NCBI GenBank assembly: GCA_963169105.1 | Contig: OY720639.1 | Coordinates: forward strand, 88,084,593-88,148,592 | Origin: Ceriagrion tenellum | Taxonomy: Eukaryota > Arthropoda > Insecta > Odonata > Coenagrionidae | DNA: 64,000 bases | Direction of reading: 5' to 3' | In this document: piece after piece, positions 35,790 through 48,103 of the stretch | Layout: every line of letters begins with the position of its first letter | Numbering within the stretch: position 1 is the first letter of the stretch | Program-made: the position numbers and the translations under genes | The notes under the pieces: model-generated | Told to the model about the DNA's origin: nothing | Seen by the model: the letters and a program-made list of their open reading frames with translations, nothing else | The model's database searches: none

Positions 35790-35935
35790 AAAAATAAATT
35801 GCCGTGTGAAAAATTCGGCCAAATTCGGAACGGGAATCGAACCATGGATCTTTGATTTGCCGGACTAATGCGCAGAACAATACGCAATCCAGGCTTTCTA
35901 ATTCCCATGGCAATTTTTGGTGGTTACAAGGCAAC
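35790..35935 (-). mobile_element. tRNA-derived SINE, minus strand
   Basis: GGGAATCGAACC at 35831-35842 is the reverse complement of a canonical B box (GGTTCGATTCCC). On the minus strand an A-box-like GATTGCGTATTGTTCTGCGC precedes it. The same family lies in the opposite orientation at 35955-36060, so the two can pair in the pre-mRNA. Confidence 0.65.
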
Positions 35936-35954
35936 TAGATGTGAAATTAAAAAA

Positions 35955-36060
35955 AAATTGACATGGGAATTATAAAGTTTGGTTAGCGTAGTGGTCTACG
36001 CATTGGCAACCCTCAAACCAAAGGTCCCTGGTTCGATTCCCGGTCCAGTCCAAATTTTTC
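35955..36060 (+). mobile_element. tRNA-derived SINE, plus strand, 160 bp upstream of the SEA exon
   Basis: It has GGTTAGCGTAGTGGTCTACG (A box) and CTGGTTCGATTCCCGG (B box in a T-arm) at the normal spacing. Upstream it shares ATGGGAATTA with its inverted partner. It is the best preserved of the SINE heads here. The lack of a proper acceptor stem and the extra bases in the middle argue against a functional tRNA. Confidence 0.7.
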
Positions 36061-36217
36061 TTATATCATCGCCTAGTCTGGAAGTCTGGAAACCTGCTGT
36101 GCTCCTGACAGTGTCTTCGCATCAGCACATAACCCAGTCGATATTTAACTGTATAGTGCTTATTATTTCTTCCTCTATTACTTTCTTGTAACTCTCTACG
36201 ATACCTTTTGTTCGCAG

Positions 36218-36380
36218 AGTACTACCGTATCCTGATGAACGTGAACGAGCCTTTCCGTGATGAGCTGAAGGACCGCAACAGTGAACTCTACAAGCTGATC
36301 GCACAGAACATCACCCATGCAGTTGACGAACTCTTCAAGGACACTCCTGGAAAGCAGTCCTCTACCGTCATTAAGATAGA
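36218..36380 (+). CDS. trol: Perlecan exon: SEA domain, first half
   Basis: The exon starts after TTCGCAG and ends at GA|GTAAGT, phase 1 in and phase 2 out. It encodes 54 residues starting (Q)YYRILMNVNEPFRDEL and ending GKQSSTVIKI, the first strand, helix and second strand of a SEA domain. An N-glycosylation sequon NIT is present. SEA domains are extracellular modules near glycosylated regions; in perlecan the domain follows the heparan sulfate sites and precedes the LDLa repeats, which is the order seen here. No GSVVV autoproteolysis motif is visible in the SEA domain, as expected for perlecan. The acceptor has an ordinary AG-free tract of about 60 nt. Confidence 0.9.
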
Positions 36381-37784
36381 GTAAGTGTGAACTCACACTC
36401 AAACTCGTGACGCATTCAGGAAGGAAAATTGCATTAAGTCATCATCATTCATCTGTAGTCATGCATTACGTTTACCAATCGATCAGTTTGGTATGGTAAA
36501 AATAACGGGCTTGTGGAATCGATCTGATTAGCGGACTGACTCGGTCCGTTTTCTCAGCCATTCTGAGATTCCAGAATTATCTGAACAAGCGGGTATTCTT
36601 TTGGTTGTCATTGGGAAAAAAATGTAATCGTAATTATTCAAGGCATGAGTTTTAACCAGTTTAACAAGAGTGCAGCAATGGCGAGGTGAAGTGATGTTGA
36701 TAATATTGCAGCAAATCACGATTTACCTCCATCGGGAAATTTCGTAATTTTGTTAATATGGTTCAACAAATAGATTCGCTTTTTCACTATCGACATTTTC
36801 AGTCCATGTTGTTCAACCACGCGATCTGAGTCGGCTTGGAATTTTCAGATCGGTCTGAGTTCAGATCCATCTGAGATCGATTGATAAATGTAGTGATAGA
36901 TGCTAAGATTTGTTTTCCTTAGCCTCGAACTCCACTCCTAAATCCGATAGAGGCTTCGTTCTCACTTATTCACTTTAATATGCTTCATTTTTTTCTAATA
37001 TTATCATTCTGGTATTCCTCTAGACATCTTCCCGTTCAATAGGCTGTTGTGCCGCAAAATGTGCCCACTTGGATTTTTTCTTCTTCACAGAGTAATTTAA
37101 TGTCGAAATGACCAACAAAAAAACCGGAAATGTCCTTGACCTCTCCAATTTTGGCAAAATATACAGTGCATATTCAGTTTTACTACATTGTCGACAGAGC
37201 AGAATTGTTTAGCAGAATGTTCATATATTACCTGGTTATGGGAGTATGAACAATTGAGATTTTCTTAAACTTTTGTTTGGTGTATCTTCGATATTTCCGA
37301 ACATAAACACTATTTGACCAAGTGTAAACGCTTAGTTAATAGGGAAGCAATGGCGTATAATATTGTGTCGCTATTCGAAACATGAACCGCCTCGATCCAG
37401 CTATTTTTTATATTTTAAGCTAAGTACCTTAACTATGAAACATTTAAAAAAGTTTGGTCAATTTTTTTTGTTCAAGCCAGAAATTTATTTTCATGTGTTC
37501 TCATGTTTCCCTGTCCATTATTTTATTCTCTTCAATTTCCATCAAATATTGAAAACTTAAGCGTCAGTTCAGAAAATGAGGAAACAATAGAATGCCAAAA
37601 CACAGCTAATTGCCATTTATTTCTATAAGTTACTCAAGTTTTTCGCCCGCTCGATTTTTACCAAATATTAATAGTCCCGCCCGAATACAATGTGATACCT
37701 CGAATATGTTCTGTATACTAAACCATGTGATGTAGCTGTCATCTCTCCGCGCGCATGTGATTTTACATGATTGTCATCTTCATC
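36381..37784 (+). other. Intron between the SEA exons, 5' part
   Basis: Part of the 2,095-bp intron 36381-38475. No repeat or coding sequence recognised in this part. Confidence 0.5.
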
Positions 37785-38440
37785 ATTTGTAGACTGCTGT
37801 TTAGCAGGTCCTCAGAAGCCTCTTTTTCAAATAGCTCTGTCTTGTGCCTTCCTCTTCATCTCCGCGTAGCCTGTCTCCTCTTCTGAATCATCGGTCATTT
37901 TCTTTCTTCTTCTTCCGCTTTTACCCTTTCCTTCCACCATACCTTCTAATTCTGCCTTCATTAATCAATCTTTTCTTAATATATGTCCCAGCCAGTTTTG
38001 CTTCCTTGTTTTGATTGTCTTAATCAGTCCTCTATCTTTCCCCACTCGGGTCAATACCTCTTCATTTCTCACTCTGTCTGCCCAACTAATATTCAGTATT
38101 CTTCTCCATATCCACATCTCCAATGCCTCAATCCGTTTTATATCCTTTTTCAAAGCCGTCCATATCTCACAACCATACAGTAAGACGCTCCAAACATAAC
38201 ATTTTGCCAACCTTTTCCTAAGCCCAATATCCATTTTGCTACACAACTACTTTTTCTTTTTGATAAAAGCGTTACTGGCCATTGAAAATCTACCTATAAT
38301 CTCCTTGTCGCATTTCCAGTCCTCTGTAATTTCCGTCCCTGGATACTTATATCTTGTCACTTGTCCCAATCTTTCCCCTCCCATGGTAACTCTTATATCT
38401 TCATCTGTACCTACTTTGATCACTTTAGTCTTGATTTTAT
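37785..38440 (-). mobile_element. LINE family 3 fragment inside the SEA intron
   Basis: A minus-strand frame (37965-38246) encodes MCSKMDIGLRKRLAKCYVWS, WIWRRILNISWADRVRNEEV and RKQNWLGHILRKD. It is nearly the same as 23647-24018, so the two copies are close relatives. It is antisense to the gene and ends only about 35 bp before the acceptor of the next exon. Confidence 0.8.
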
Positions 38441-38475
38441 TTACATGAATGTATTGACCATTTATTCGATTTCAG

Positions 38476-38642
38476 GAAATCAAACGACATCTTTGTCAGC
38501 ACCGTGACCCTGGATTTGGGAACTTTTGGTTACAACGACTCTGATGCCCTGAGACACGTTCTCGAGAAGCAGATCCGTAACTACCGCAGCATCGGAGATT
38601 TGAAGGTCCTGTCTGAAGGATTTGTCTTCAGACCGATCGGAG
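38476..38642 (+). CDS. trol: Perlecan exon: SEA domain, second half
   Basis: It runs from the acceptor TTTCAG to the donor G|GTCAGT, phase 2 in and phase 1 out. It encodes KSNDIFVSTVTLDLGTFG, a second helix (DALRHVLEKQIRNYRSIG) and ends SEGFVFRPIG. The end resembles the GFQFRRLG end of the vertebrate perlecan SEA domain, and the next exon begins an LDLa repeat, as in perlecan. A possible N-glycosylation sequon NDS is present. Length and order are complete for a SEA domain of about 110 residues together with the previous exon. Confidence 0.92.
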
Positions 38643-40458
38643 GTCAGTTTTCTTAACCGTAGCCATTTTCCTTCCATATTCTTATATATTTATATCCCTT
38701 TAAATACCAAGGGCACGAAACTTAGGAAAAATGTGTTTTTTTAAATTAAGTTACGAAAAATCTTTTTTCTTTTTTATTTAGTTGTTTCATCTCTGGGAAG
38801 GTATCTAATCTTACCTCCCAACAAATTTATGTTCTGTTGGATAAATGCTCTATATTATTTTCCTTGTAAATCAATGTCAAGATTACGATCCATATTGTAT
38901 TCTTGTTATTTGTTAATTTAATTCGCGAAATTATTATTTCAATCATTGGTAATGTGCTGTCGATTTGAGAATTTTTATTCTCTTTCATACCATTTCTGCC
39001 TTATAAAGAAATTTTACCTATTTAGTTTCCTGTATTTAGTAATACAAAAATGCGTCATGATTGTTTTATCATTAGAGAATTTCTCATGTTATACGCTATG
39101 CTATTAATGGCGTGGACATGGGTAAAAGGAGTTGTTTTGGTCCAATCTGAAGAGTAACTCAAGAAGGTTCACATGCAGCGTATTTATTGCGTCATTTTTA
39201 TTGTGTAGACTAATGTCTCAAGGATAATTAATTAACTCGTCATGTTCTCATCTTGTATGGGTAATTAGTTTGTTTACTTTTTCTGTGTTCTTTTTGCATT
39301 GTTGTTCTGTCGCTGAATTTATTTCTTTTGTCTTGATGCCAGAGCTTTTTTGTCGATGCAAGTGATCAAATTTTTTAAGTGTCGGACCATGATCATATTG
39401 TTAGAAAAATACCTATTGTTTGATTGTCAGTAAGTTGGGAAAATGTAAAAAGACCAGTATTCTGTCACGTATTTTGGTGACTTCAAACACGGCTATGTAT
39501 TTGGGAGAAAGGTTCATAATCATATTGGTTACTTAAGAGTTTTCTCGGCCCTAGCCGGTCCCTTTGATGAAAAATATTATTCTTTGCCGATATTTTATCA
39601 CCTTTGGGACTTAAAAACCCCTACATCTGACTGGAGATGACTGCCTTCTCAGGAATACCTTTGCCTGAGGCATAATCAATGTATGAAAAATAACGTTCAT
39701 TGGGTAATATGTATCTATACATTTTTATTCTTCCTGATAATAACTCTTTATTGTTAAAACCCTAGTGACATAATTTCGTAGGTTTTGTACGGGGTCTTCT
39801 CTGAATGAATAAAATTAACGAAGAAGTAATCAAAGCCTGGCTGAAGGAAAGTATCCGAGGTTTCCGCACATGTATATATATCATGAAAATGTTGGCTCTT
39901 GAAATTTCTGCTCGACACAAATTTTTCGCGGATTTAGTACATAAATCAAATAATTTCTCATGTCACAAAACCCTGAGATGTAAGCCTGACATCTGGAAAT
40001 CCTTACAAACGTGAAACCCTGAGAATGAAACCATGAAACCCGGAATTGCAAGTTCATATTCAATATTTAGCTAAATCGGATAACCAATTTAAGATAAAAC
40101 TATCATATGGCATGAACAACAGTCAAATTATAGCTCGATTCATGGTATCAGATACTCAATTTTGTCAATATATAAATCGGAGTGATACCTTCGGAAGAGG
40201 AGGATAATATGAGTGCTTATGAATAAATGCTCAAGATTCCTCGCCTTGCGCACCCTCCGTTAACCATTCTATACAGATTCTAAACAAATTCTAGAGTAAG
40301 AATTTTATGCCAGTTGCAATACCGCGTTTGTAATCAAGTCGGCTATACGCTTTTGAGTGGTTGAAAGACGTCCGTTGCTTAGCGAGCCGGACTTAGCAGC
40401 AATCTGGAAAATTGCCACAAAAAAGCTCCCGCATCAAAGATATTTGCTTTCTCTTTAG
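38643..40458 (+). other. Intron, 5' part before the AG-free zone
   Basis: AT-rich, AG present at a normal rate, no repeat or coding sequence recognised. The character changes sharply after the TAG at 40456-40458. Confidence 0.5.
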
Positions 40459-42014
40459 TGTACCAATGTTTTGTTACGTTTTTATATTGTTTGTCATTTA
40501 TTTTGTTTTTCTCTTATGTGTTTTGTTTTGTTTTCTAATTTTGTTTTTTTCTCTGTCGTTTTTCTCCCTTCCTCTGAAACCTATGCAAATCTCTTCGATT
40601 GAAACTTCTCATCACTCATCACTTAACGGGTCATTTCTCTGCGCATTCTGTTTTTCTGTCTATGCCTCTTGCGTGTCGTGCGCGTTATGTATCTTTGGTA
40701 AACGCTCGTGTCCCTTGCGTCTCGTTTTTATACTTACACGTTGACGTGCATGCGCGTATTTCCGTATTTCCTATTTTCCATCGATTTTATTTTTATATCC
40801 TCTTTTTTTTAATTCAATTTCTGTCTTCTCGTTCACGCTTTGCTGAATTCTTTTTTTTTGTAACACTTTGCGAATATTTCGTTATTTTTTGACCTTTCAA
40901 TTCAATCACTGCTCCCTGATCAATTTCAATATCCCTGTGGTTTTTTTTTAATGAAATGCTCGCCTATCTCGGCCGCGACATTATTTTAATCCTCTCCGAC
41001 GCCTCGTCCCGAAAAAAACTTAACATTCTTGTATGATAAAACGAAATAATATGAACCCGATGAAATATCTTCGACGCCAATCCAATCGTCCCGTTACTCC
41101 TGTTTCGGGGGGATTATTTCACCTGACTCCTATTTCTCTTTCGCGACTCCGCCAACTGTATCATTTCCGTGCCAAATTCCCTCGGTGTCTCGTTGAAACA
41201 AAACAAATGTCTTTATCCCATCCTTTTCCTCTCGTAAATCATGTGCGTGGCATTTAACGGGAATATTGTTAATAAAAACGCATGAATTTTATGCGCGAAT
41301 AAATCAATCCAATTGCGCCCTGTGAACCCTCGAAATATGAAACCGACGCGCTCATAATATGAAATCCAAATGATTTTCCATTGAAATAATCCGTAATCTG
41401 AACCGCAATTTTGAATAAATTAATACTTTACCGATGAATTTCGTGTAAATAACTGTTTGTATTGATGCTCGCTTTAAAAAACGCGTATCACCTTTGTACC
41501 TCGGGACTTACTTGAGCGCGGGGATTTTTTTTTTAAATATGATAATTCCCGAATCTTGTTCCAAAAATTTACATTCATAATGTAAATAATGGATTCGTTG
41601 AATCAAAACTAAAAATGTCGCGTCGACCGTCGGCATTATTCTTTCTATTTAAAACCATCAAATTATTTATCGACTTTTTTAAAATCGCTTTCTGTCGCAC
41701 TGTTACGAATAACAATATTGGTATATTCAATGGTGGCTGACTTGATTTCAACGTCATTGACATTCCTTCGTTCATCAATTCACGAAAAAATACCTCCGTT
41801 GACCGCCTTTGTTTAATTCCTCTGCAATTTGCGCGTGGCAATAATGATAAAATGACCCGCTTTAATGTGATCGATTCAAAAATGAACCCATCGCTTCCAT
41901 TATTCGCAAACAACAAAACACAAATGTCACGCAAACAAAAAAATCATCACCTTCCGCCTCGGATCCCATTTGACGACGAAACCGTCGAATTTGGGGCATT
42001 TAACCGGGCTGCAG
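40459..42014 (+). promoter_or_regulatory. Giant AG exclusion zone upstream of LDLa exon 1
   Basis: From 40459 to 42012 (1,554 bases) the sense strand has a single AG, at 41515-41516, and it is GAG, a very weak acceptor. The next AG, GCAG at 42011-42014, is the splice site. It has little polypyrimidine tract next to it, which fits scanning from a distant branch point. A branch-point-like CTAAT lies at 40535-40539 near the start of the zone. No transposon lies inside. Function as a splice control region is inference. Confidence 0.8.
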
Positions 42015-42155
42015 CTACTTCGCCCGTGCAAAGTTGTCCTGAAGGTCAAATGCCGTGCAGGAGTTCCGGATGTGTGGATGTCTCGGCGAGATGTGACGGA
42101 AATAACGACTGCGAAGACGGTTCCGACGAATTGGGATGCGGGGATGTCCTCCCAC
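42015..42155 (+). CDS. trol: Perlecan exon: LDL-receptor class A repeat 1
   Basis: A 141-nt exon, phase 1 at both ends, bounded by GCAG|CT and CAC|GTGAGT. It encodes one LDLa module with all six cysteines (SCPEGQMPC, GCVD, RCDGNNDCEDGSDELGC) and the calcium-binding D..DGSDE signature. LDLa repeats form perlecan domain II and bind ligands extracellularly. As length is a multiple of three and phases match, it can be skipped without a frameshift. Confidence 0.92.
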
Positions 42156-45100
42156 GTGAGTTCAAAAAAATAAAACAGCGGTGAATCGAATTGGCCGCTG
42201 TGATGAGCATGTATCACAAAGAGCATCGTTGGTTGACTTAACTCAAGTTGATTAGTTTTTTTCCCCGTTTGTTTGTATGTTCCGGTGTCTTACTTGTCCC
42301 GTATTTTATTTGTATAATTCTGAGTTACTTAGTCACCGGAATTACCTCATTTCTTATTTTTTTCCATTAATGTAATAACATTTGGGTACAACAATAACGT
42401 AAAATTCCTGTCGTTTTTCAAACCTAATCAAGTCATCCATATCCGACGTCGTTTCGATGCAAACCTCGATCGTCAAGGTTTTTTTAAAAATCAGGAGCCC
42501 TGAAGAAGACGAGCCAGTCTTGCATCGAAACGTCGACGGAGATGAGGGACCTAACTCGGTGTGTAACGCGAGAAACGTTTGCATTTAAATTTTACATGAA
42601 GAGAATCGGCTGATTCATAATTTGGTCCTGGTTGCTATCATATTTCTGTCCTTTTTAGTTGAACGCCAGCCATCCCGACAGATGTCCAATATCAGTTATG
42701 TAGCTTCATTGATATTAATGCTTATTTCGTGAATATTTCCGCTTTTTTCTTTTGTTGTGTTTTCGATAAAGACTTTTCCTATGCAACAAGTTGTTCTTTA
42801 ACTTTTGTTTTACCCGAATAATTTTTCCGATTAATACCTCCATTTTGTTTTTCTCTCTGCTTTCTGATACATTTTCAAGTGAAATTTCTAACATTTTAAT
42901 TTATTATGGTGTTGTATGAACTGATTTACCTCGGTCAATTTTGTACAACTTTGCCCATCAGTCAGTCTTTTCGAATCATGAAGTCGTATTCGTTTGTAGT
43001 GGTTTCATATGGCAAGATTTACCTTTTTTTGTTTTTGCTTTATTGTTCAAAAATGTCAACTTGTTTTTACAATGTGTGTCTTAATCCTAAAATGAGTGTT
43101 TTTCTGGTACTTTTTTAATTTTATGATTTATAAAGCTGCTTTGGGGACATTCTGGCGACTCTATTTCGTATTACTTTTATGAGGTATTCAAGGTTTTGAT
43201 ATTTTTCTCAACAAAGTTTTTTTTTTGTAAAATAATGATCGCTATTTCTTGCGCTACCTTTAATTTATTTTTGCTTAAAAATAAGTGGAAGGTTATCCTT
43301 TTTTTCCCCTTTAGTTATCTACTAGATTGTAAGTGATTCAGTGTGAATTTTCATTTTAATGTTTATGTTTAAATTGTAAGAATAAATGTGTTTTGGGTAA
43401 CTGTGTTGTGGCACATTTAGGTGCCACTGTAGAGATAAGCTCTTCCTAGTGTTTTTGTGTGTCTTTTGTACATAAAAGTTCTTAATCTAAGTTGTAAGAA
43501 AAAAACTAATGCTGTAAATAGTCTATGTTTTTAACAATGGTTGTCGGCTGCCCTGTACAGAATTTTTTTGTGTCCTCTCATCAAACAATTGTTTTAAAAT
43601 ATCAAATGCGCGTGGTCTTAATGCTGCTTCTTCGAACTATTTCAATGATAACTTGTGGTGATCGGGACAAAATTTTGCCGAGCATACAAATAATCTTCTC
43701 CTGCCACAAAGCTGATGCCGCTGGTAACAACTCTACACATTGATAACCTTCCCTCCGGCGATTCTTTTCGATTATTCCGGAGGATGAAACAAAAAAATCT
43801 GCTTCTGCAAAACGAGGAGGTACTACTCCCTTGCCGTGCTTACCGCTGGACCTGAAGAAATCGCTCCTTGGCATTGTCTGTGATCCTTCCTCAGGGAAAT
43901 GACAACTGTTTCCCCAATGTACATAGACCTCTCCCAATACTGAGAAGAGAATGCTCAAGGCACGGAGTGTTAACTTGTGTAAATATATGACTGTCTCCGT
44001 GAGCGCAAAGCTTTAGAGTCACTGCCTACCTCTGGAAGCTGGGAATAGATGGGGAATCATTAGTGTATATACCAACCAACCAAACTCCTGCTGCCAATGA
44101 CGGCATTTTGTGACGCTTTAAACCATAGCCTTGGAAGAAAATATGCTCCACTCATGGCGTCAGTGTTACCTAAACTGTGTCATGACCTTCATCTAATACC
44201 CTAATTCCTTTTCCCTCGTTCCACGGAACGTATCCCTTAACCAACAAGTCTTTCTCCATATACAGTCGTTTCAAAGCTTGTAGTCGCTAATCCAAACCTG
44301 CTGTTCCCATATGCTTATTAAGTCGTATTTGCACTCTACAAGAGCAAGAAAAAGGCTTTGCTTAACTAATCTTTGGCTTTTTATAACGTTATAATGACTT
44401 TGCTGAGCTTTGCATGGTTTTATTTAAGGCCAGAAACAAAATTATTGTTGCTTATTTTCCGGTATATCACCTCACTATTCCTTAAGTTTTCGGTCCATAA
44501 CTTTTTTCAATATTTTTCTTAAAAACTTGCAAAAATTGTGTGAAAAAAAACCTGAATGAAGGCCAGAAATACCGATTAAGGTGTTATGTGGTTGAACGGT
44601 TCATTGCTGACTTGAATCGAACAGCATATCCTCAAATAAACTAAATTTAATGTTTGAAAACTGCAAGTGTTGTGCTTCTGTCCGTAAGCAAGAAATGTAA
44701 TAGTATCTACCTGCCCGGTATTTGTGTTCAGGAATAATTTCGTTGTTTCATACCTCTGTGGTTGATGGATAGTTCCAAGTTCAATTAGAAGCACGAGCTT
44801 TTAAAGTATTGGCATCGAAGCAAAATTATTGCCTGACTTGCTTCTGTAAAACCTTTTTGTCCTTGTAGTATTTTGTTTCTGAATCCTTACGCTGTATCTT
44901 TTAACGGTACAATGAGATATTTTTATATCTGTAATTCTGCATGGGTGTGATCCCTACTAATGATTGGAGGTTATTTTAGCCTCCAGTAACAATTTATAAT
45001 GGTTAACTTTATTGATGTCTCTAACCATAATGATCTTTGTTGTAATGTGTGCCATACTTTAAGATGCCTCTTAGAATCTAGGATGTTACTTGTCATGTTT

Positions 45101-46173
45101 TAGACCGTAAGAGTTAAAAATATTGTTTATATTTGATTTCCGTTTCTTTGCTAAAATATTTTTCGCATGTATGTTAGCATTTCGGGAGCCATTGATAGGT
45201 TTAGGCCTGTAATTTTCTCATGAGGAAAATATCGCCCATGCTGTTGCATGACGCTAGGATATCTCAGTCATATGCTTATGAAAGAGTGAATTATTCTTGA
45301 TACTCTTACTGCTGTTACTTTTTAAAATTTTTGAACTTTTTAAAGTTTTTAACAATTTAGTTCTATGTTTCTACTAAAAATTATGCTTTCATTGGCATAA
45401 AATGTCGCAAATCATTTCAACAAATGTCTTGTGACGCAACGCGGCAACGTGAATGAACTCTAAATCTTCATGATTATACATATTTTGGAGCCTGGACGTG
45501 TTGCAAAGCCAGCTCTTCCACGTTTCAGGGTTCGAAAAGATGCTGTAAAATCGCAATAAAATCGCGTGGTCAATATGCCTGGAAATCATATTTTGGAAAT
45601 AGAATTCTTGCACACTGTCGGATAAGGTCTCAAATTTGTTCTGAAATCTTTTTAATTGACAATCGGTGGTCAATAATTTCTCTTTTATTGCAATTCCTTC
45701 ATTTCATTAAAAACATACAACATCAATACGTCGTTTGCCGCATTACATTCCGCTCTGCAATAGCTACATTTTCGGCTCGTGTAGATTCGAGAGTGATGTT
45801 TTATTTCCCTGGCCTTTTGGCTTGAAGAGTAAATGCGTTTCTGCTTTTCGAGGATGTGACGCGTACTTCAATGGGTTGGTTATGTTACCTTATTTCTGCA
45901 TGCCTATGAGGGTATATTGTGCGGCATGTGATGGCAAGTGTGAGAAAGGGATATCGTGCATGAGAAAAATTGGACCTTTTTGGGACTTTCATTTCTGGAA
46001 AGTTTTCCGGCAATAGACAGATCCGAGTTAGAGTCACGGTCACGGCAAGTGATTTCTTTCGTGTTGGATTTTATCATCTTCGTGCATTGAGCTGGTACTA
46101 GCTAGATAAGCGAGTTATTGTGTTTCAAATTAAGGGTAAACTTCACACCTTTAGGCGTCACTTTGTGGAAGTA
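42156..46173 (+). other. Intron, first part, no gene
   Basis: AT-rich intronic sequence with normal AG frequency. It includes a small palindrome at 42433-42546 (separate entry). Frames such as 43602-43958 (minus) and 45735-46016 (plus) have no recognised domain. Confidence 0.45.
42433..42546. repeat. Small imperfect palindrome with hammerhead-like strings
   Basis: The arms about 42433-42468 and 42510-42546 share CGTTTCGATGCAA in inverted order. The right arm reads CTGAAGA ... GCATCGAAACGTCG, the same order of boxes as in the other foldbacks. It may be a remnant of a Penelope-like terminal repeat. Confidence 0.5.
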
Positions 46174-46650
46174 CCGTATTTCACCGCATAATCGTCGCAC
46201 CCTACTTTTTCAGTCCAAAAATTGCCTCACAACTTTTCATCGCATAATTATTGTATGTTAATTCTGTTCGTCACGACACTTGCTGTAAAATGAAAAATTT
46301 GTCTAATTTTGCACTCTACCTGACATGCATTTCCACCTGCCATTCACCAATACTCTATAGGGGAGACCCTACACTGTATTTGTGAGAGATGGAGCTAGTT
46401 GGGTACACTTTTTTCTTATGAATTTTCTATTTTTGTCTATTAACGTTTTCAATGAAATAACTATGCTAGCGCATTGAAACTAAGGCATCAGGCGCAATAA
46501 AGGCAGTTAAGTACGTAATAAATGACCTATATATAATAACTAATACCGGCGCAACTTTATTTTTTTAATTTCCCCTCATAATGGTCGCACCCTACTTTTT
46601 AGCGAAAAAAATTGGCATAAACTCTGCGATGATTATGCGGTGAAATACGG
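46174..46650. mobile_element. Tc1/mariner-type MITE, 477 bp, TA target duplication
   Basis: It begins CCGTATTTCACCGCATAATC and ends GATTATGCGGTGAAATACGG; these termini are nearly perfect inverted repeats. It is flanked by TA on both sides (46172-46173, 46651-46652). A second, inner inverted block (TCGCACCCTACTTTTT) recurs near 46195 and 46585 in direct orientation. There is no transposase ORF. Confidence 0.8.
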
Positions 46651-46652
46651 TA

Positions 46653-48103
46653 TTTAATATTCGAATACATTTGGAAAATAAGAATTATACCTTTCCACAA
46701 TTAATTACTGTAATCTTACAACGCGTTTCACAAGCTTGCTAAATCTTTAGGTAGAATTGTTTATCTGTATTTATTGAATTTTACGATACTCTTTCTTTGC
46801 ATTACTCTAAAAAATGGGGGTGTGTGGAACAAACTAATTGTTGGAAGGAAAGGCAGGTAGAAAATATACGTAATTTCAAAAAAAAAAAACAAATTTAAGA
46901 AAAAATAAAAAAATATAAAAAAAGAATTCGCCGCTTGTTTATTTTTCAACGTAGATACATGAAACAAAGATCTGTGACTAACGTGAATAACCCTATCGCG
47001 CAGATATGTGCCGTGCTTCAAAAGGAGGTCACATTGAACATTTGTAGCGATAACAAATAAAACTTGATGTATTTAGTAACATTTTCATCTTCGTTTCATG
47101 TATCAGTGTTGAAAAATAAAAAGTTCTGTTTTTCCGTAATCATAACAAGACTTTTGAATCACCCTGTAGATTAGGGGCTTGTGAGGAGAGAGATTTATTT
47201 CGGAAATAAGAGTGTTGTGGGGTGCGGAAAATGTAGCTCTTTGCAAAGGTTGCTCGACTGTCTGATAATTTCCATCTGCTCCAAAGCATCCATCTTCAAG
47301 CATTTTGGTAGAACATGTCAAATTTCAAATCAAGGGTCTCCAGTATGCCTTTTTTTTAAGGTGACCATCACCACACCTGTTTTATTGTTTGCGTTGAATT
47401 TTTATCATGTGTACAGCAACTTGCACGCGTAATAGCAATGATCAAGCGACGATTCGTTACATTAAGTATCAGTGGACTGCCGCTATCCTTTGCGTATTTC
47501 GGTAGCACAGTTACGATCCAAATCTATCGGATGAAATGGTGTGAATGTAACTCGCATCATTAATCCCGAGTTTTGGAGGATTATAATGTCGCGGACACAT
47601 ATGTTGTGGCTGCATTTTAGGCCAAATGATTATCTGTATGGATATTAGATGGCAGGCTTTTGAATTTCCTCTCTATTGAGTCTATTACTAATTATCGGTT
47701 AATTTATTGATGGGGAAGGGTGTAGCTAATGTGGCGCCTAACTCTTATTTGAAAACATTGTGATTAAATAAACCCGTGTTGGAGTTTTCATCTAACTTAC
47801 TTCAGAGATAATAAAAAGCTTAACCTTCGGCATATTGACCACTGCATCGAATTCTCCGCATTAAAAATATTCCGTGGCGGTTAATACTTTCTGCGATTAT
47901 TTTCCTATAGTTGTGAAAGCTGAAAATTATCATAGCGCTATCATTAGTTGAAGAATACCGTCAGTTATCATTTTAAACATTTAAGCTAGGTTTAAGTTAA
48001 TTTTTGCGTTGGACGTTGATGTATGGTGTAGAGTTTAAGGTTATTTTTGGCATTTTTTTCGGGTGCAATAGTTTCGCGTTTGTTCCTATTCACTAAACCT
48101 TAG
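46653..48103 (+). other. Intron, second part, no gene
   Basis: AT-rich with an A-rich stretch at 46875-46925. AG occurs at normal frequency until 48102-48103, then stops. Confidence 0.5.

Larger units (their letters stand above)
13006..36217 (+). other. 23.2-kb intron of the perlecan gene
   Basis: The donor is at 13006 and the acceptor TTCGCAG ends at 36217. It is filled with repeats annotated separately: LINE ends, two or more MITEs, a decayed multicopy gene, hairpins and SINEs. I see no additional coding exon that would keep the phase 1 to phase 1 join, but small exons cannot be excluded by eye. Confidence 0.7.

Noticed and set aside
35955..36060. Possible tRNA gene
   Set aside because: A and B boxes are good, but there is no 7-bp acceptor stem and no proper anticodon arm; an inverted relative is 20 bp away. 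A SINE is more likely.
41852..42184. Continuous frame reading from intron through LDLa exon 1, with an upstream Met
   Set aside because: The residues before 42015 are not LDLa-like and the phase-1 acceptor GCAG at 42011-42014 joins correctly to the SEA exon. The frame is open upstream because of lack of TAG. An alternative first exon cannot be wholly excluded.
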